In this document: one piece after another, positions 35,068 through 44,393 of the stretch
Numbering within the stretch: the stretch's first letter is position 1
Layout: the number at the start of each line of letters is the position of its first letter
Assembly (NCBI RefSeq): GCF_900114625.1
Contig: NZ_FOZL01000002.1
Span: forward strand, 310,001-374,000
Source: Granulicella pectinivorans
GTDB lineage: Bacteria; Acidobacteriota; Terriglobia; Terriglobales; Acidobacteriaceae
Length of the DNA: 64,000 bases
Direction: 5' to 3'
Notes under the pieces: model-generated
Told to the model about the DNA's origin: nothing
Databases searched by the model: none
The model's input: the letters and a program-made list of their open reading frames with translations, nothing else
Made by a program: the position numbers and the translations under genes

Positions 35068-36630
35068 GTGACGAAGCAGACGCGTCGTACGGTGATCGTG
35101 GGGGCTGGACCGGGTGGGCTGGCGGCGGCAATTCTGCTGGCCAAATCAGGTGTTCAGGTGACGGTGGTGGAGAAGCGCGGAGACGTCGGGGGACGAACGT
35201 CAACCATCAGGCAGGACGGATTTCGCTTCGATGTCGGGCCGACGTTCTTCCTCTACCCGCGTGTCCTGAAGGAGATCTTCGCCGCCGCCGGGTACGACCT
35301 GGAGCGCGAGGTCCCCATGACGCGGCTCGATCCGCAGTACCGACTCGTCTTCGGAGACGGCGGCGAGCTGCTGGCAACGCCCAACCTGGAGCAGATGGTC
35401 AAGGCGATCGCGGCGATCTCGCCTGAGGATGCACGCCGCTTTCACGAGTTCATGACCCACAATCGCGGCAAGCTGGAGAAGTTCATGCCCTTTCTCCAGG
35501 CTCCGTTCGAGAGCTGGCGCGACCTCATGAAGCCGGACATGTTGAAGCTAGTGCCTCTGCTCGCTCCATGGCGGTCCCTCGATTCCGATCTCCAGATGCA
35601 CTTCAAGGACGAGCGCATCCGCCTCGGCTTCAGCTTCCAGTCAAAATACCTCGGCATGAGCCCGTTTCGATGTCCGAGTCTCTTCTCCATCCTCTCCTTC
35701 CTGGAGTACGAGCACGGCGTCTTCCACCCGACCGGCGGCTGCGGCGCGGTCACCCAGGCGATGGCCCGCATCGCCACCGAGCTGGGCGTGGAGATTTTGC
35801 TCGATGAGCCCGTGGAAAAGGTGCTGATCGAGCGCGGCACCGCGGTCGGCATCAAGACCGCATCGCGCACCCTGCAGGCCGATGCCGTAGTCGTGAACGC
35901 GGACTTCGCCGAAGCGATGAAGAAACTCGTTCCCAACAGCGACCGGCGCAAATGGACCGATGAACGCGTCGCGAAGAAGCGCTTCTCCTGCTCCACCTTC
36001 ATGATGTACCTCGGCATCGATGGCCGGTACGACGATGTATCGCATCACACCATCTTCCTGGCCAAAAACTACAGGCAGAATCTGCGGGATATCGAGTCCC
36101 TGCACCGTCTTTCCGAAGATCCCTCGTTCTACGTGCAGAACGCCTGCGTCACCGACCCCACCCTGGCGCCCGAAGGCAAGAGCACACTCTACGTCCTGCT
36201 GCCCGTGACGCATGACGCCGGCATGATCGACTGGTCCATCGAGGGCCCGAAATACCGCAAGCTCGCGCTCCAGCAGATGGAGAAGATCGGCATCACGGAC
36301 GTCGAACGCAGAATTCGCACCGAGAAGATCATGACCCCGGAGGGTTGGGCCTCGGAGTTCGATCTCTACAAGGGCGCCACCTTCTCCATGGCGCACTCGC
36401 TCGACCAGATGCTGCATCTCCGCCCGCACAACCGCTTTGAGGATGTCCGCGGCATGTATCTGGTCGGCGGTGGAACCCATCCGGGAAGTGGTCTTCCGGT
36501 TATCTTCGAGTCGGCCCGCATCACATCGCGGCTCCTGCTCGAGGACCTGAAAATGGAGCCGCAGTGGTCGACCTCCGCCGGGACCAAGCCGATGGTCTCC
36601 CAGGATGAGTTGATCGGGGCCACATCGTGA
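35068..36630 (+). CDS. CrtI/CrtN-family carotenoid desaturase
   Basis: 520 residues from the GTG at 35068 (V/MTKQTRRTVIVGAGPGG), with AGGAG 10 nt upstream. The FAD-binding motif VGAGPGGLAAA lies at residues 9-19, VVEKRGDVGGRTST follows and the family C-terminal motif MYLVGGGTHPGSGLPV near 470 completes the flavin site. These enzymes introduce double bonds into phytoene (C40) or 4,4'-diapophytoene/squalene (C30). The neighbours, aldehyde dehydrogenase and a second paralogue, favour a CrtN-type C30 desaturase; this is inference. Its TGA overlaps the next start (GTGA). Confidence 0.85.
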   Translation: MTKQTRRTVIVGAGPGGLAAAILLAKSGVQVTVVEKRGDVGGRTSTIRQDGFRFDVGPTFFLYPRVLKEIFAAAGYDLEREVPMTRLDPQYRLVFGDGGELLATPNLEQMVKAIAAISPEDARRFHEFMTHNRGKLEKFMPFLQAPFESWRDLMKPDMLKLVPLLAPWRSLDSDLQMHFKDERIRLGFSFQSKYLGMSPFRCPSLFSILSFLEYEHGVFHPTGGCGAVTQAMARIATELGVEILLDEPVEKVLIERGTAVGIKTASRTLQADAVVVNADFAEAMKKLVPNSDRRKWTDERVAKKRFSCSTFMMYLGIDGRYDDVSHHTIFLAKNYRQNLRDIESLHRLSEDPSFYVQNACVTDPTLAPEGKSTLYVLLPVTHDAGMIDWSIEGPKYRKLALQQMEKIGITDVERRIRTEKIMTPEGWASEFDLYKGATFSMAHSLDQMLHLRPHNRFEDVRGMYLVGGGTHPGSGLPVIFESARITSRLLLEDLKMEPQWSTSAGTKPMVSQDELIGATS

Positions 36631-38195
36631 CAGTTCCCTCCCGGCGAAGCGAAATCGCTCAAGGGATGAGCGAAAGCGGGTTGCGCAAGGTCCCAACCGG
36701 GCCCGGTTGGGATGCAAAGGTACAAAGAGCATGGGCAGAAGAGCCCGTGGCCGAACGTTTGAAGGTATTGCGTCGCTTTCGCTTCAGGATGTCGCACCGC
36801 ACCGACGACCTCTGCCGGGCGATCGACGCAGGAACAGCCCGGACGCCGGCGGATGTAAGGGCGTCGGAGATTCTGCCTCTGCTCGGCGCGTGTGAGTTCC
36901 TGGAAAAGAACGCGAAGAAGATCCTCGGAAGCCGTCTTCTTTCGGCATGGACGAGGCCCATCTGGCTATGGGGCGTCTCCAGCGAGATCCAGCGCGTGCC
37001 GCTGGGCCGCGTGCTCGTGATCGGCCCCTCCAACTATCCCCTCTTTCTCCCCGGCGTCCAGGTGCTGCAGGCTCTCGCAGCGGGCAACGCCGTAACGTGG
37101 AAGCCCGGCAGGGGCGGGCGCGCCGTCGCCAAGCTCGTGGCCGAAGAGCTGACGGCCGCAGGGTTGCCGCGCGAGTTGCTGCGGCTTACCGAAGAGTCGG
37201 ACGAAGCGGGAACGGCGGCAGTCGCCGCGGGGGCCGACAAGGTCTTCTTCACCGGATCGTCCGAGACCGGCCGCGCCGTCCTGCGCTCTCTCGCCGAGAC
37301 CGGAACGCCCTCCGTCATGGAGCTCTCGGGATGTTCGGCCGTGGTAGTGCTCCCCGGCTCGGATTTGGGCCGCGTGACGGCGGCAGTGGTGTTTGGACTG
37401 CGGCTGAATGGCTCGGCCACGTGCATGGCTCCGCGACGCCTTCTTGTCGTCGGCAGGACGACCTCGCGGCGGGAGGCTCTGGTCAACCGTCTGCGCGAGG
37501 CCCTCGAAGATGTGCATCCGGTGCTGCTCGATCCGAACGTGCAGGAAAAGCTGCGCACGCTGGTCGAAGAGGCCCTCGACGCCGGCGCGTTGCTGGTCGG
37601 CGAACTGGCTTCGATAGGCGAAGCCCAGGGGCCGATCCTGATCGTGCTGGCCCGGCCAGAGATGCGGATTGCCCAGGCCGATATCTTCGCGCCGGTGCTG
37701 AGCGTCATCGACGTGGAAGACGCAGCGGGCGTGGCGGCAGCGCAAAGAGCCTCTCCGCTCGCGCTCTCGGTCTCCATCTTCGGCGACGAGCAGACGGCGC
37801 GGCGCATGGCCGGCAGAATGACGATCGGCACGGCAATTGTGAACGACGTCATCGTGCCAACGGCCGATCCGAGAATTCCCTTTGGCGGGCGGCGCGGTGC
37901 AGGCTTCGGCGTCACGCGGGGCGCCGAGGGTCTGCTCGAGATGACCGCCGTGAAGACAGTACTGGTGCGCAGGGGCCGGACGCGCCGCCAGTTCGAGGCC
38001 ACCACCGAGAGGCACGTCTGGTTCTTCGAGGGCCTGATCCTCGCGGGGCACTCGGCGACGTGGAAGGAAAGGCTGCGCGGAGTGCGGGTTCTGCTTGGCG
38101 CGGCTCGAAGAATGGACCCCGAGGTGTTGTCGGCGGAACCGGCAACGACAGAAGAAGAAGCGAACGAAATGCGGGAGCAAAATGTTGACGAATAG
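36627..38195 (+). CDS. Aldehyde dehydrogenase, probable carotenoid-aldehyde oxidising
   Basis: 522 residues from the GTG at 36627, overlapping the previous stop by 4 bp (ATG at 36666 is an alternative). ALDH fold: WKPGRGGRAVAKLV and FFTGSSETGRAVL for NAD(P) binding, the catalytic Glu in SVMELSGC and the nucleophile Cys in GSATCMAPRR, all intact. Between two CrtN-like genes, it corresponds to Ald/AldH of C30 carotenoid clusters (Methylomonas crtN-ald-crtNb, staphylococcal AldH), which turns the terminal aldehyde into a carboxylate. Substrate inferred from context only. It overlaps the next gene by 14 bp. Confidence 0.82.
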   Translation: MTVPSRRSEIAQGMSESGLRKVPTGPGWDAKVQRAWAEEPVAERLKVLRRFRFRMSHRTDDLCRAIDAGTARTPADVRASEILPLLGACEFLEKNAKKILGSRLLSAWTRPIWLWGVSSEIQRVPLGRVLVIGPSNYPLFLPGVQVLQALAAGNAVTWKPGRGGRAVAKLVAEELTAAGLPRELLRLTEESDEAGTAAVAAGADKVFFTGSSETGRAVLRSLAETGTPSVMELSGCSAVVVLPGSDLGRVTAAVVFGLRLNGSATCMAPRRLLVVGRTTSRREALVNRLREALEDVHPVLLDPNVQEKLRTLVEEALDAGALLVGELASIGEAQGPILIVLARPEMRIAQADIFAPVLSVIDVEDAAGVAAAQRASPLALSVSIFGDEQTARRMAGRMTIGTAIVNDVIVPTADPRIPFGGRRGAGFGVTRGAEGLLEMTAVKTVLVRRGRTRRQFEATTERHVWFFEGLILAGHSATWKERLRGVRVLLGAARRMDPEVLSAEPATTEEEANEMREQNVDE

Positions 38196-39732
38196 TGGGC
38201 AGGGCAATAACGTTGCCGTGATCGGTTCCGGTCTGGCTGGGCTGGCTGCGGCGTGTACGCTGGCGGCACGTGGGCACAAAGTCACGGTGTTCGAGAAGAA
38301 CCCATGGCTCGGCGGCAAGGCCGCGCAGTTGAGCGAGAAGGGCTTCCGCTTCGACATGGGGCCGACCATCCTGATCCAGCCCTCCGTGCTGCGGAGGGTC
38401 TTCGCCGAGGCCGGCAAGAAGCTCGAAGACTACATCACCATGGTGCGTCTCGACCCGCAGTGGCGCTGCTTCTTCGAGGATGGCACCCGGCTCGACCTGA
38501 TGGACAACGCCGACGCCATGGCAGCGCAGCTTGAGGCGCTCTGGCCGAAGATGGGCGCCGGCTACCTGAAATTCCTGGAGCAGTCCGAGCAGTTGCACGG
38601 CATCTCCGACCGCTTCTTCTTCTGGCGCTCCATCGGATCGATGATGGACACCATGGAGGTCAAGGGCGCGTTCGACCTGAAGGTCCTGCGCGACGTCATG
38701 CGCATGCGCCTCGGCAAGACCGTCGCCGGCATGATTCGCGAGCATATTCCTGACGCCAACGTCGCACAGATGCTCGACCACTTCGTGCAGTACGTCGGAT
38801 CCTCCCCCGACGCCTCACCCGCGATCCTCTGCGCGATCGGCCACATGCAGATGGAAGAGGGGATCTGGTATCCGATGGGCGGCACGCGCGCGGTACCGGA
38901 GGCGCTGGTCAAGCTCGCCCGCGAACTCGACGTCACCTTCCACACCGACACCGACATCGCCCGCATCCTGACCGATGCCCCCACCAGCGGGGCCAGGGCC
39001 GCGTCGCAGGTCTACGGCGTGGAGACCACGAAGGGCGAAAAGTTCCTCTTCGACGCCGTCGTTTCGAACTCCGACGCCGTCCGCACGCATCGCGAACTGA
39101 TCGGCGGAGCAGCCGGACGAGCCTTCGACGACAAGCGCGAGTACGAGCCGGCCTGCTCGGGCGTCGTGCTGTACCTCGGCCTGAACAAGCGCTACGACCA
39201 CCTCGCGCACCACGACTTCGTCTTCTCCCGTGACCCGCACGAAGAGTTCCGCGCCATCTACGAGGAGGGCGAGCCGGCTCCCGATCCGACCTGCTACCTC
39301 GCAGCCACCGCGGCAACCGATCCCACCTCCGCACCCGCAGGTGGCGAGGCCCTCTATGTTCTGGTCCACACCCCCTACCTGCGCCCGCACCACGACTGGA
39401 AGAAGATGTTCCCCGCCTACCGGCAGGTGATTCTGGACAAGCTGAAGCGGACCGCCGGGCTGGAAGACATCGAAGAGCGGATCGTCTTCGAGGACGCGCT
39501 CACCCCACAGGACATCCACGACCGCTACCGGGTCTTGAACGGCGCAATCTACGGCATCTCCAGCCACGGCGTCTTCCACGGCGCGTTCAAGCCCGCCAAC
39601 CGCTCCCGCGAACTGGACGGGATGTACCTCGCGGGCGGCGCGGCGCATCCCGGTCCCGGCATGCCCATGGTGATGATGTCGGGCTGGATTGCAGCAGATT
39701 CGTTGGATAAGGACGCGCGGGGCGTAAGCTAG
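38182..39732 (+). CDS. CrtI-superfamily oxidase/desaturase, CrtP/CrtNb-like
   Basis: 516 residues from the ATG at 38182 (MLTNSGQGNNVAVIGSG). FAD motif AVIGSGLAGLAAA at residues 11-23, VFEKNPWLGGKAAQ after it and the C-terminal MYLAGGAAHPGPGMPMVMM. It is a paralogue of the first gene of the operon, with different substrate-cavity sequence. In comparable clusters the second copy (CrtP/CrtNb) oxidises the terminal methyl of the C30 chain to an aldehyde. That assignment rests on gene order. Six bp separate it from the acyltransferase. Confidence 0.82.
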   Translation: MLTNSGQGNNVAVIGSGLAGLAAACTLAARGHKVTVFEKNPWLGGKAAQLSEKGFRFDMGPTILIQPSVLRRVFAEAGKKLEDYITMVRLDPQWRCFFEDGTRLDLMDNADAMAAQLEALWPKMGAGYLKFLEQSEQLHGISDRFFFWRSIGSMMDTMEVKGAFDLKVLRDVMRMRLGKTVAGMIREHIPDANVAQMLDHFVQYVGSSPDASPAILCAIGHMQMEEGIWYPMGGTRAVPEALVKLARELDVTFHTDTDIARILTDAPTSGARAASQVYGVETTKGEKFLFDAVVSNSDAVRTHRELIGGAAGRAFDDKREYEPACSGVVLYLGLNKRYDHLAHHDFVFSRDPHEEFRAIYEEGEPAPDPTCYLAATAATDPTSAPAGGEALYVLVHTPYLRPHHDWKKMFPAYRQVILDKLKRTAGLEDIEERIVFEDALTPQDIHDRYRVLNGAIYGISSHGVFHGAFKPANRSRELDGMYLAGGAAHPGPGMPMVMMSGWIAADSLDKDARGVS

Positions 39733-39738
39733 GCTTCT

Positions 39739-40500
39739 ATGGCCACCGCCGTTCCACGCATCTCTGCGCCTCTGCTCCTGTTCTTCCGGCGGATCGTGCG
39801 GGGCTATTTCCGCCGGAACTTCCACGCGGTCCGGGTGCGCGGGGCCAACCGGTTCTCCGGCGCAACCGGCCCGCTCATCGTGTACGCCAACCACGGCTCG
39901 TGGTGGGATCCCATGGTGGCCTTCCATCTCGCGGATACCTTGATGCCGCAGCGCAGGCACTACGCACCCATGGACTCCGAAGCGTTGGAGCGCTACAAGA
40001 TCCTCGGCTGGCTCGGCATCTTCGGCGTCGCCATGGAGTCGGCCCGCGGAGCCGTGCAGTTCCTGCGAACCGGCGAGGCTGTCCTCGCAGCGGGCGGAGT
40101 GCTCTGGGTCACCCCGCAGGGCAGGTTTGTCGATGCACGGATGCGCCCCCTGGAGTTCAAGGCAGGCCTGGCCGCGCTGGCATCCCGCACCGGATGCACC
40201 GTGCTGCCGCTCGCCATTGAGTACACTTTCTGGGATGAACGAACCCCGGAATGCCTGCTCCAGTTTGGCGAAGCCGTCCACGTCCGGAAGGGAGAAGCCC
40301 TCGACGGCGTGTTGGAGTCGGCCTTGCTGGCGGCGATGGAAGAGTTGAAGGAAGCCTCCATGGCAAGAAGTGCCCGGGGCTTCCAGACGTTGAGCAACGG
40401 AGCTGTCGGCACGGCTGGTTTTTATGCCCTGGGGTTGCGCGTCAAGGCGTTCCTCCAGCGGCGAAAGTACAGAGCGGAACATACGGCGGTGGGTGAGTGA
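39739..40500 (+). CDS. PlsC-superfamily acyltransferase
   Basis: 253 residues starting MATAVPRISAPLLLFFRR. The HX4D catalytic motif is NHGSWWD near residue 52, and the second block is VTPQGRFVDARM near 125. PlsC-type enzymes transfer an acyl group to an alcohol. In this operon an obvious role is acylating the sugar of a carotenoid glycoside, analogous to but not homologous in detail with staphylococcal CrtO. It overlaps the glycosyltransferase by 4 bp (GTGA). Confidence 0.8.
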   Translation: MATAVPRISAPLLLFFRRIVRGYFRRNFHAVRVRGANRFSGATGPLIVYANHGSWWDPMVAFHLADTLMPQRRHYAPMDSEALERYKILGWLGIFGVAMESARGAVQFLRTGEAVLAAGGVLWVTPQGRFVDARMRPLEFKAGLAALASRTGCTVLPLAIEYTFWDERTPECLLQFGEAVHVRKGEALDGVLESALLAAMEELKEASMARSARGFQTLSNGAVGTAGFYALGLRVKAFLQRRKYRAEHTAVGE

Positions 40501-41585
40501 TCGGCATACTGATCGGTGCGGGGCTGGTGTGTGGAGCGATCCCCGCCGCCCTCTTCTGCGCAAATCTTGGACGTTACCGCGAGCCCCTGGCCGCCGGCGA
40601 GCCGGGGCGGATCTCGGTCTTGATTCCCGCCCGGGACGAGGCCGCCGGAATCGCCGCGGCAGTGGAGTCCGTGCTGGCCTCGACCGGCGTCGAGCTTGAG
40701 GTCATCGTCATGGACGACGCCTCGACCGATGGAACCGGCGCGATCGTCGAACGCATGGCGGCACAGGACGGCCGTGTGCGCCTGGAGCGCGCCCCTCTGC
40801 TCCCCGCTGGATGGAACGGCAAGCAGCATGCCTGCTGGGCTCTCGCGCATGCCGCCCGGTACGACGTGCTGTGCTTCGTCGACGCCGACGTCCGCTTGCA
40901 ACCCGAAGCCCTGGCGCGCATGGCCGGCTTCCTCGCAGACAACGGCCTCGTCAGTGGCTTTCCCCGGCAGGTCACCGGTACATGGATGGAGTGGATGCTT
41001 CTGCCGCTCATCCACTTCGTGCTGCTCGGCTTCCTCCCGCTGGACAGGATGCGCGCCGGCACCGATCCCGCCTTCGCCGCTGGCTGCGGACAGTTCCTCA
41101 TGGCGCGCCGCGAGGCCTACTTCAAGAGCGGCGGCCACGCCGAGATCCGCGAGACGATGCACGACGGCCTTCGTCTGCCACGCCTCTTCCGCGCCGCCGG
41201 CTATCGGACCGACCTCGCCGATCTCACCCCACTCGCCACCTGCCGCATGTACACCACCGCGCCGCAGGTCTGGAACGGCCTGGCCAAGAACGCCACCGAA
41301 GGCATCGCCGACCCATGGCGGATCGCTCCCATCAGCGCCATCCTGTTCCTCGGCCAGGTGCTCCCCTTCCTGCTGGTCTTCTGGACACCCTGGGCCCTCC
41401 CCGGCATCGCCGCGGCATGGCTTCCCCGTGTACTCGGCGTGCAGCGCTTCAAGCAGGATTGGCGCGGAGCCCTGCTGCATCCGCTGGGCATCTTCCTTCT
41501 CCTCGCCGTGCAGTGGTACGCCCTGGCGCGAAAGCTCATGGGCGGCAGCGTGAGTTGGAAGACGCGCGCCTACGCAGGCGAGTAG
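40497..41585 (+). CDS. GT2 family glycosyltransferase (CrtQ/HpnB-like)
   Basis: 362 residues from the GTG at 40497. An N-terminal membrane segment, then the GT-A domain: ISVLIPARDEAAGIAAAVES, VIVMDDASTDGTGAIVE, GWNGKQHACWALAHAA and the DxD FVDADVRL. At least two C-terminal membrane segments follow (FLGQVLPFLLVFWTPWALPG and HPLGIFLLLAVQWYALA). The layout resembles both CrtQ of the staphyloxanthin pathway and HpnB of hopanoid clusters; gene context favours carotenoid glycosylation. Last gene of the five-gene operon; only 18 bp separate it from the convergent next gene. Confidence 0.82.
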   Translation: MIGILIGAGLVCGAIPAALFCANLGRYREPLAAGEPGRISVLIPARDEAAGIAAAVESVLASTGVELEVIVMDDASTDGTGAIVERMAAQDGRVRLERAPLLPAGWNGKQHACWALAHAARYDVLCFVDADVRLQPEALARMAGFLADNGLVSGFPRQVTGTWMEWMLLPLIHFVLLGFLPLDRMRAGTDPAFAAGCGQFLMARREAYFKSGGHAEIRETMHDGLRLPRLFRAAGYRTDLADLTPLATCRMYTTAPQVWNGLAKNATEGIADPWRIAPISAILFLGQVLPFLLVFWTPWALPGIAAAWLPRVLGVQRFKQDWRGALLHPLGIFLLLAVQWYALARKLMGGSVSWKTRAYAGE

Positions 41586-41603
41586 ACCCAGCGACTCGTC
41601 TCC

Positions 41604-42653
41604 TTACTGCGGGATATGCTCCCGTGTCTGCGCCCAGTTCACCACCAGCGCATCCACCACGACATGCCCCACCCGGTATGCCGAGTCCAGCGACGGCATA
41701 AACGCCCCATACTTCGTGATCTTCGTCTCCGCCAACGACTCAGCCGCCGTAATTCCCGCCCTCTGCTGGTCGTAGTTCGAAGCCGTCCGCAGCACCATCA
41801 CGCGGTTGAGATCCACCTTCCCGGCGCGCGCCAGCCAGGTCAGCGACTGCATTGTCCCCGTATCTTCCATCCCGCAGGCCGCATAGTGGCCCTTTCCATC
41901 CGTCTGGTAGGCCACCCAGTCATGCGCCCACTGGCTCATCAGCTTGCCATGCCAGAAGTTCTGCCCCGAGAGCACATCGCCGCGCAGCACGAACGGTGGC
42001 CGATGCGCCGGGGCATCGGCATCCTCCGGCAGATACGCCTTGCGGCGCTCGGCGATCTCCGCCGTATCGGGCAGCTTCGTGTCCTTCGTCAGGTTGAATG
42101 CCCAGTTCGTCAGCGTGGAGTTCAGAGGAAAGGCCGCTCCATTGTCGTCCGTCCGCGGCTCCTCATACGGAGTCGACTTGCGCAGAGGAACATGCCCCGT
42201 CGGCCAGTTCGGCGGAATCTCCCGCGCATCGATCTCATGCCCCAGGTCGCCATCCACAAGATAGTCCGCCCACACCGCCGAACCAAGCGAACCCACATGC
42301 GGATCGATCCCCGCAATCCCCGCGACCAGCCAGTACGCATGGCTCAGGTCGAAGCGCGGATCCAGCCCAAGCGCCATCACTGACGCCGTCGCCTTCGCCG
42401 TCCCCATGCCGGTCAACAGGCCCAGCACACCCGTCTGCGGGTTCAAACGCAGGTCGTGATACCCCTGCGGAAAGGCATACACCTTATCCAGATGCTGCCT
42501 CTCCACCCAGTACTGATACTCGCCCGGCATATCCCCCGTGTCGTTCCCCACCTCGAACATGGAGACGACGACCACCTTAATCTCGATGGGCTTCTGGGCA
42601 AACGCGCTGGCGGCTGCAAACGCCAGCAGGAGGGCGGTAACGTGCTTGATCAT
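41604..42653 (-). CDS. Purine nucleoside permease (NUP) family protein
   Basis: 349 residues from the ATG at 42653 (MIKHVTALLLAFAAASAFA, a signal peptide). KVVVVSMFEVGNDTGDMPGE, LLTGMGTAKATASVMALG and WLVAGIAGIDPHVGSLGSAV are typical of the NUP family, which resembles nucleoside phosphorylases in sequence. Members were named for fungal purine uptake; a secreted bacterial form could cleave or bind nucleosides in the periplasm. The frame is open 36 codons upstream, without similarity. Divergent from the esterase. Confidence 0.82.
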   Translation of the reverse strand: MIKHVTALLLAFAAASAFAQKPIEIKVVVVSMFEVGNDTGDMPGEYQYWVERQHLDKVYAFPQGYHDLRLNPQTGVLGLLTGMGTAKATASVMALGLDPRFDLSHAYWLVAGIAGIDPHVGSLGSAVWADYLVDGDLGHEIDAREIPPNWPTGHVPLRKSTPYEEPRTDDNGAAFPLNSTLTNWAFNLTKDTKLPDTAEIAERRKAYLPEDADAPAHRPPFVLRGDVLSGQNFWHGKLMSQWAHDWVAYQTDGKGHYAACGMEDTGTMQSLTWLARAGKVDLNRVMVLRTASNYDQQRAGITAAESLAETKITKYGAFMPSLDSAYRVGHVVVDALVVNWAQTREHIPQ

Positions 42654-42763
42654 GCGGGACCTTCGCCTGTGTCTGGATAGGTGATGCCTTGATGCTATCA
42701 GGGTGACGCATAGCCGCTGGATCGTGCCTGCCGGAGCATGGTAGCTTGGCATCGAGGTCAACC

Positions 42764-44326
42764 ATGTCTACGTCCCGTTCCCTGCTCCGCCTTTCGGCCA
42801 CCGTCCTCTCCCTCTTCGCTCTCGCCTCCGCGCCTCTTCGGGCAGCGGATGATCTGACCGTCAAGGTCACCGGCGGACAAGTAGCCGGAGCGCTGACCGA
42901 GGATGGCAGGGTCGAGAAGTTCCTGGGCATCCCCTACGCCGCGCCGCCCGTCGGAGACCTGCGCTGGAAGGCACCGCAGCCCGTCGTCGCCTGGGAAGGC
43001 GTCAAGCCCGCCAGGGACTTCGGCAACCACTGCATGCAGGCGTCGGCCTTCAGCGACATGCTCTTTCGCGATCCCGGAGAGAGCGAAGACTGCCTCACCC
43101 TCAACGTCTGGGCGCCGGTCAAGGCAAACAAGCTTCCGGTCATGGTCTGGATCTACGGCGGCGGCTATCAGGGCGGCTCGGCATCCGAAGGCCGCCAGGA
43201 CGGCGAGGCGCTGGCCCATCGCGGCGTCATCGTCGTTTCTATGAACTACCGGCTCGGCATCTGGGGCTTCCTCGTGCATCCGGAACTCACGGCGGAGTCT
43301 CCCCATCGCGCCTCCGGCAACTACGGGCTCATGGACCAGTCCGCGGCCCTCGCCTGGGTCAAGCAGAACATCGAAGCCTTCGGCGGCGACCCCGGCAACG
43401 TCACGCTCTTTGGCGAGTCGGCCGGATCGTTCTCGGTCAGCACCCAGATGGCCTCGCCGCTCTCCAAGGGGCTCTTCCACAAGGCGATCGGCGAAAGCGG
43501 CGGCGCGCTCTATGCAAGCGGGCCACAGGCAAAGACCCGCAAGGAGCGTGAGGCGATCGACAGCGCATACATGCTGAAGGCCTTTGGCACCACGAAGATC
43601 TCCGAGCTGCGCAAACTCACCAGCGAGCAGTTGAAGACAGCCATCATGAGCAAGGAGACGCCAGGCCGTTTCGGGCCGGATGTCGACGGCTACTTCCTGC
43701 CGGACTCCGTCGCCAGCATCTACAAGGCCGGCAAGCAGGCGCACGTACCCCTCATCGCAGGCTGGAACGCCGATGAGGGCGGCACCAAGGCCAGGGATAT
43801 GCCCTTCGAGTTCAGGGCCAAGGCCGAGAAGGAGTTCCCGGACAAGGCCGACCAGTTCGTGTTGCTCTATCCCTCGGGACGCGAGGTCCTTTCGCGGCGT
43901 GCGGCGAACGACTATGCCGGCGATAAGTTCATCGCCTACTCCACCTGGCGCTGGCTGGAGGCGCAGGTCAAGACCGGCGGGCAGCCTGTCTACCGTTATC
44001 ACTTCGAACTCCCCGCTCCCGGAGACAAATACCACAAGGCCGATTCCGGGGCCTTCCACTCCGACGAGATCAACTACGTCTTCGGAACGCTGGAGCACAG
44101 GCCCGAAGCCGTCTGGGGACCGGAGCATTTCGTGCTGTCGGAGAAGATGGGCGAGTACTGGACCAACTTCGCGAAGACCGGCGACCCAAACGGCCCCGGA
44201 CTGCCCAGGTGGCCCGTCTACGGACCGGAGGACTGGACGGTCCTGCATCTCAACGCCATCGTCGTCGCGCAGCCCGACGATCTGCGGGCGCGCTACCTCT
44301 TTCTCGATTCCTACTGGGGAAAGTAA
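42764..44326 (+). CDS. Secreted carboxylesterase, type B family
   Basis: 520 residues from the ATG at 42764 (MSTSRSLLRLSATVLSLF, signal peptide), with GAGG 7 nt upstream. Alpha/beta hydrolase of the cholinesterase/para-nitrobenzyl-esterase type: EDCLTLNVWAP, IYGGGYQGGS (oxyanion hole), nucleophile Ser in FGESAGSFSV, acid residue near GWNADEGGT and His in GAFHSDEINYVFGT. Hydrolyses carboxylic esters; the natural substrate is unknown. Confidence 0.9.
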   Translation: MSTSRSLLRLSATVLSLFALASAPLRAADDLTVKVTGGQVAGALTEDGRVEKFLGIPYAAPPVGDLRWKAPQPVVAWEGVKPARDFGNHCMQASAFSDMLFRDPGESEDCLTLNVWAPVKANKLPVMVWIYGGGYQGGSASEGRQDGEALAHRGVIVVSMNYRLGIWGFLVHPELTAESPHRASGNYGLMDQSAALAWVKQNIEAFGGDPGNVTLFGESAGSFSVSTQMASPLSKGLFHKAIGESGGALYASGPQAKTRKEREAIDSAYMLKAFGTTKISELRKLTSEQLKTAIMSKETPGRFGPDVDGYFLPDSVASIYKAGKQAHVPLIAGWNADEGGTKARDMPFEFRAKAEKEFPDKADQFVLLYPSGREVLSRRAANDYAGDKFIAYSTWRWLEAQVKTGGQPVYRYHFELPAPGDKYHKADSGAFHSDEINYVFGTLEHRPEAVWGPEHFVLSEKMGEYWTNFAKTGDPNGPGLPRWPVYGPEDWTVLHLNAIVVAQPDDLRARYLFLDSYWGK

Positions 44327-44393
44327 GGGGACAGGAACAAGTTTCAGATGCTGAAAATGTATCGAAAGAGTCCGGATTGACAGCGTTTCCGGG

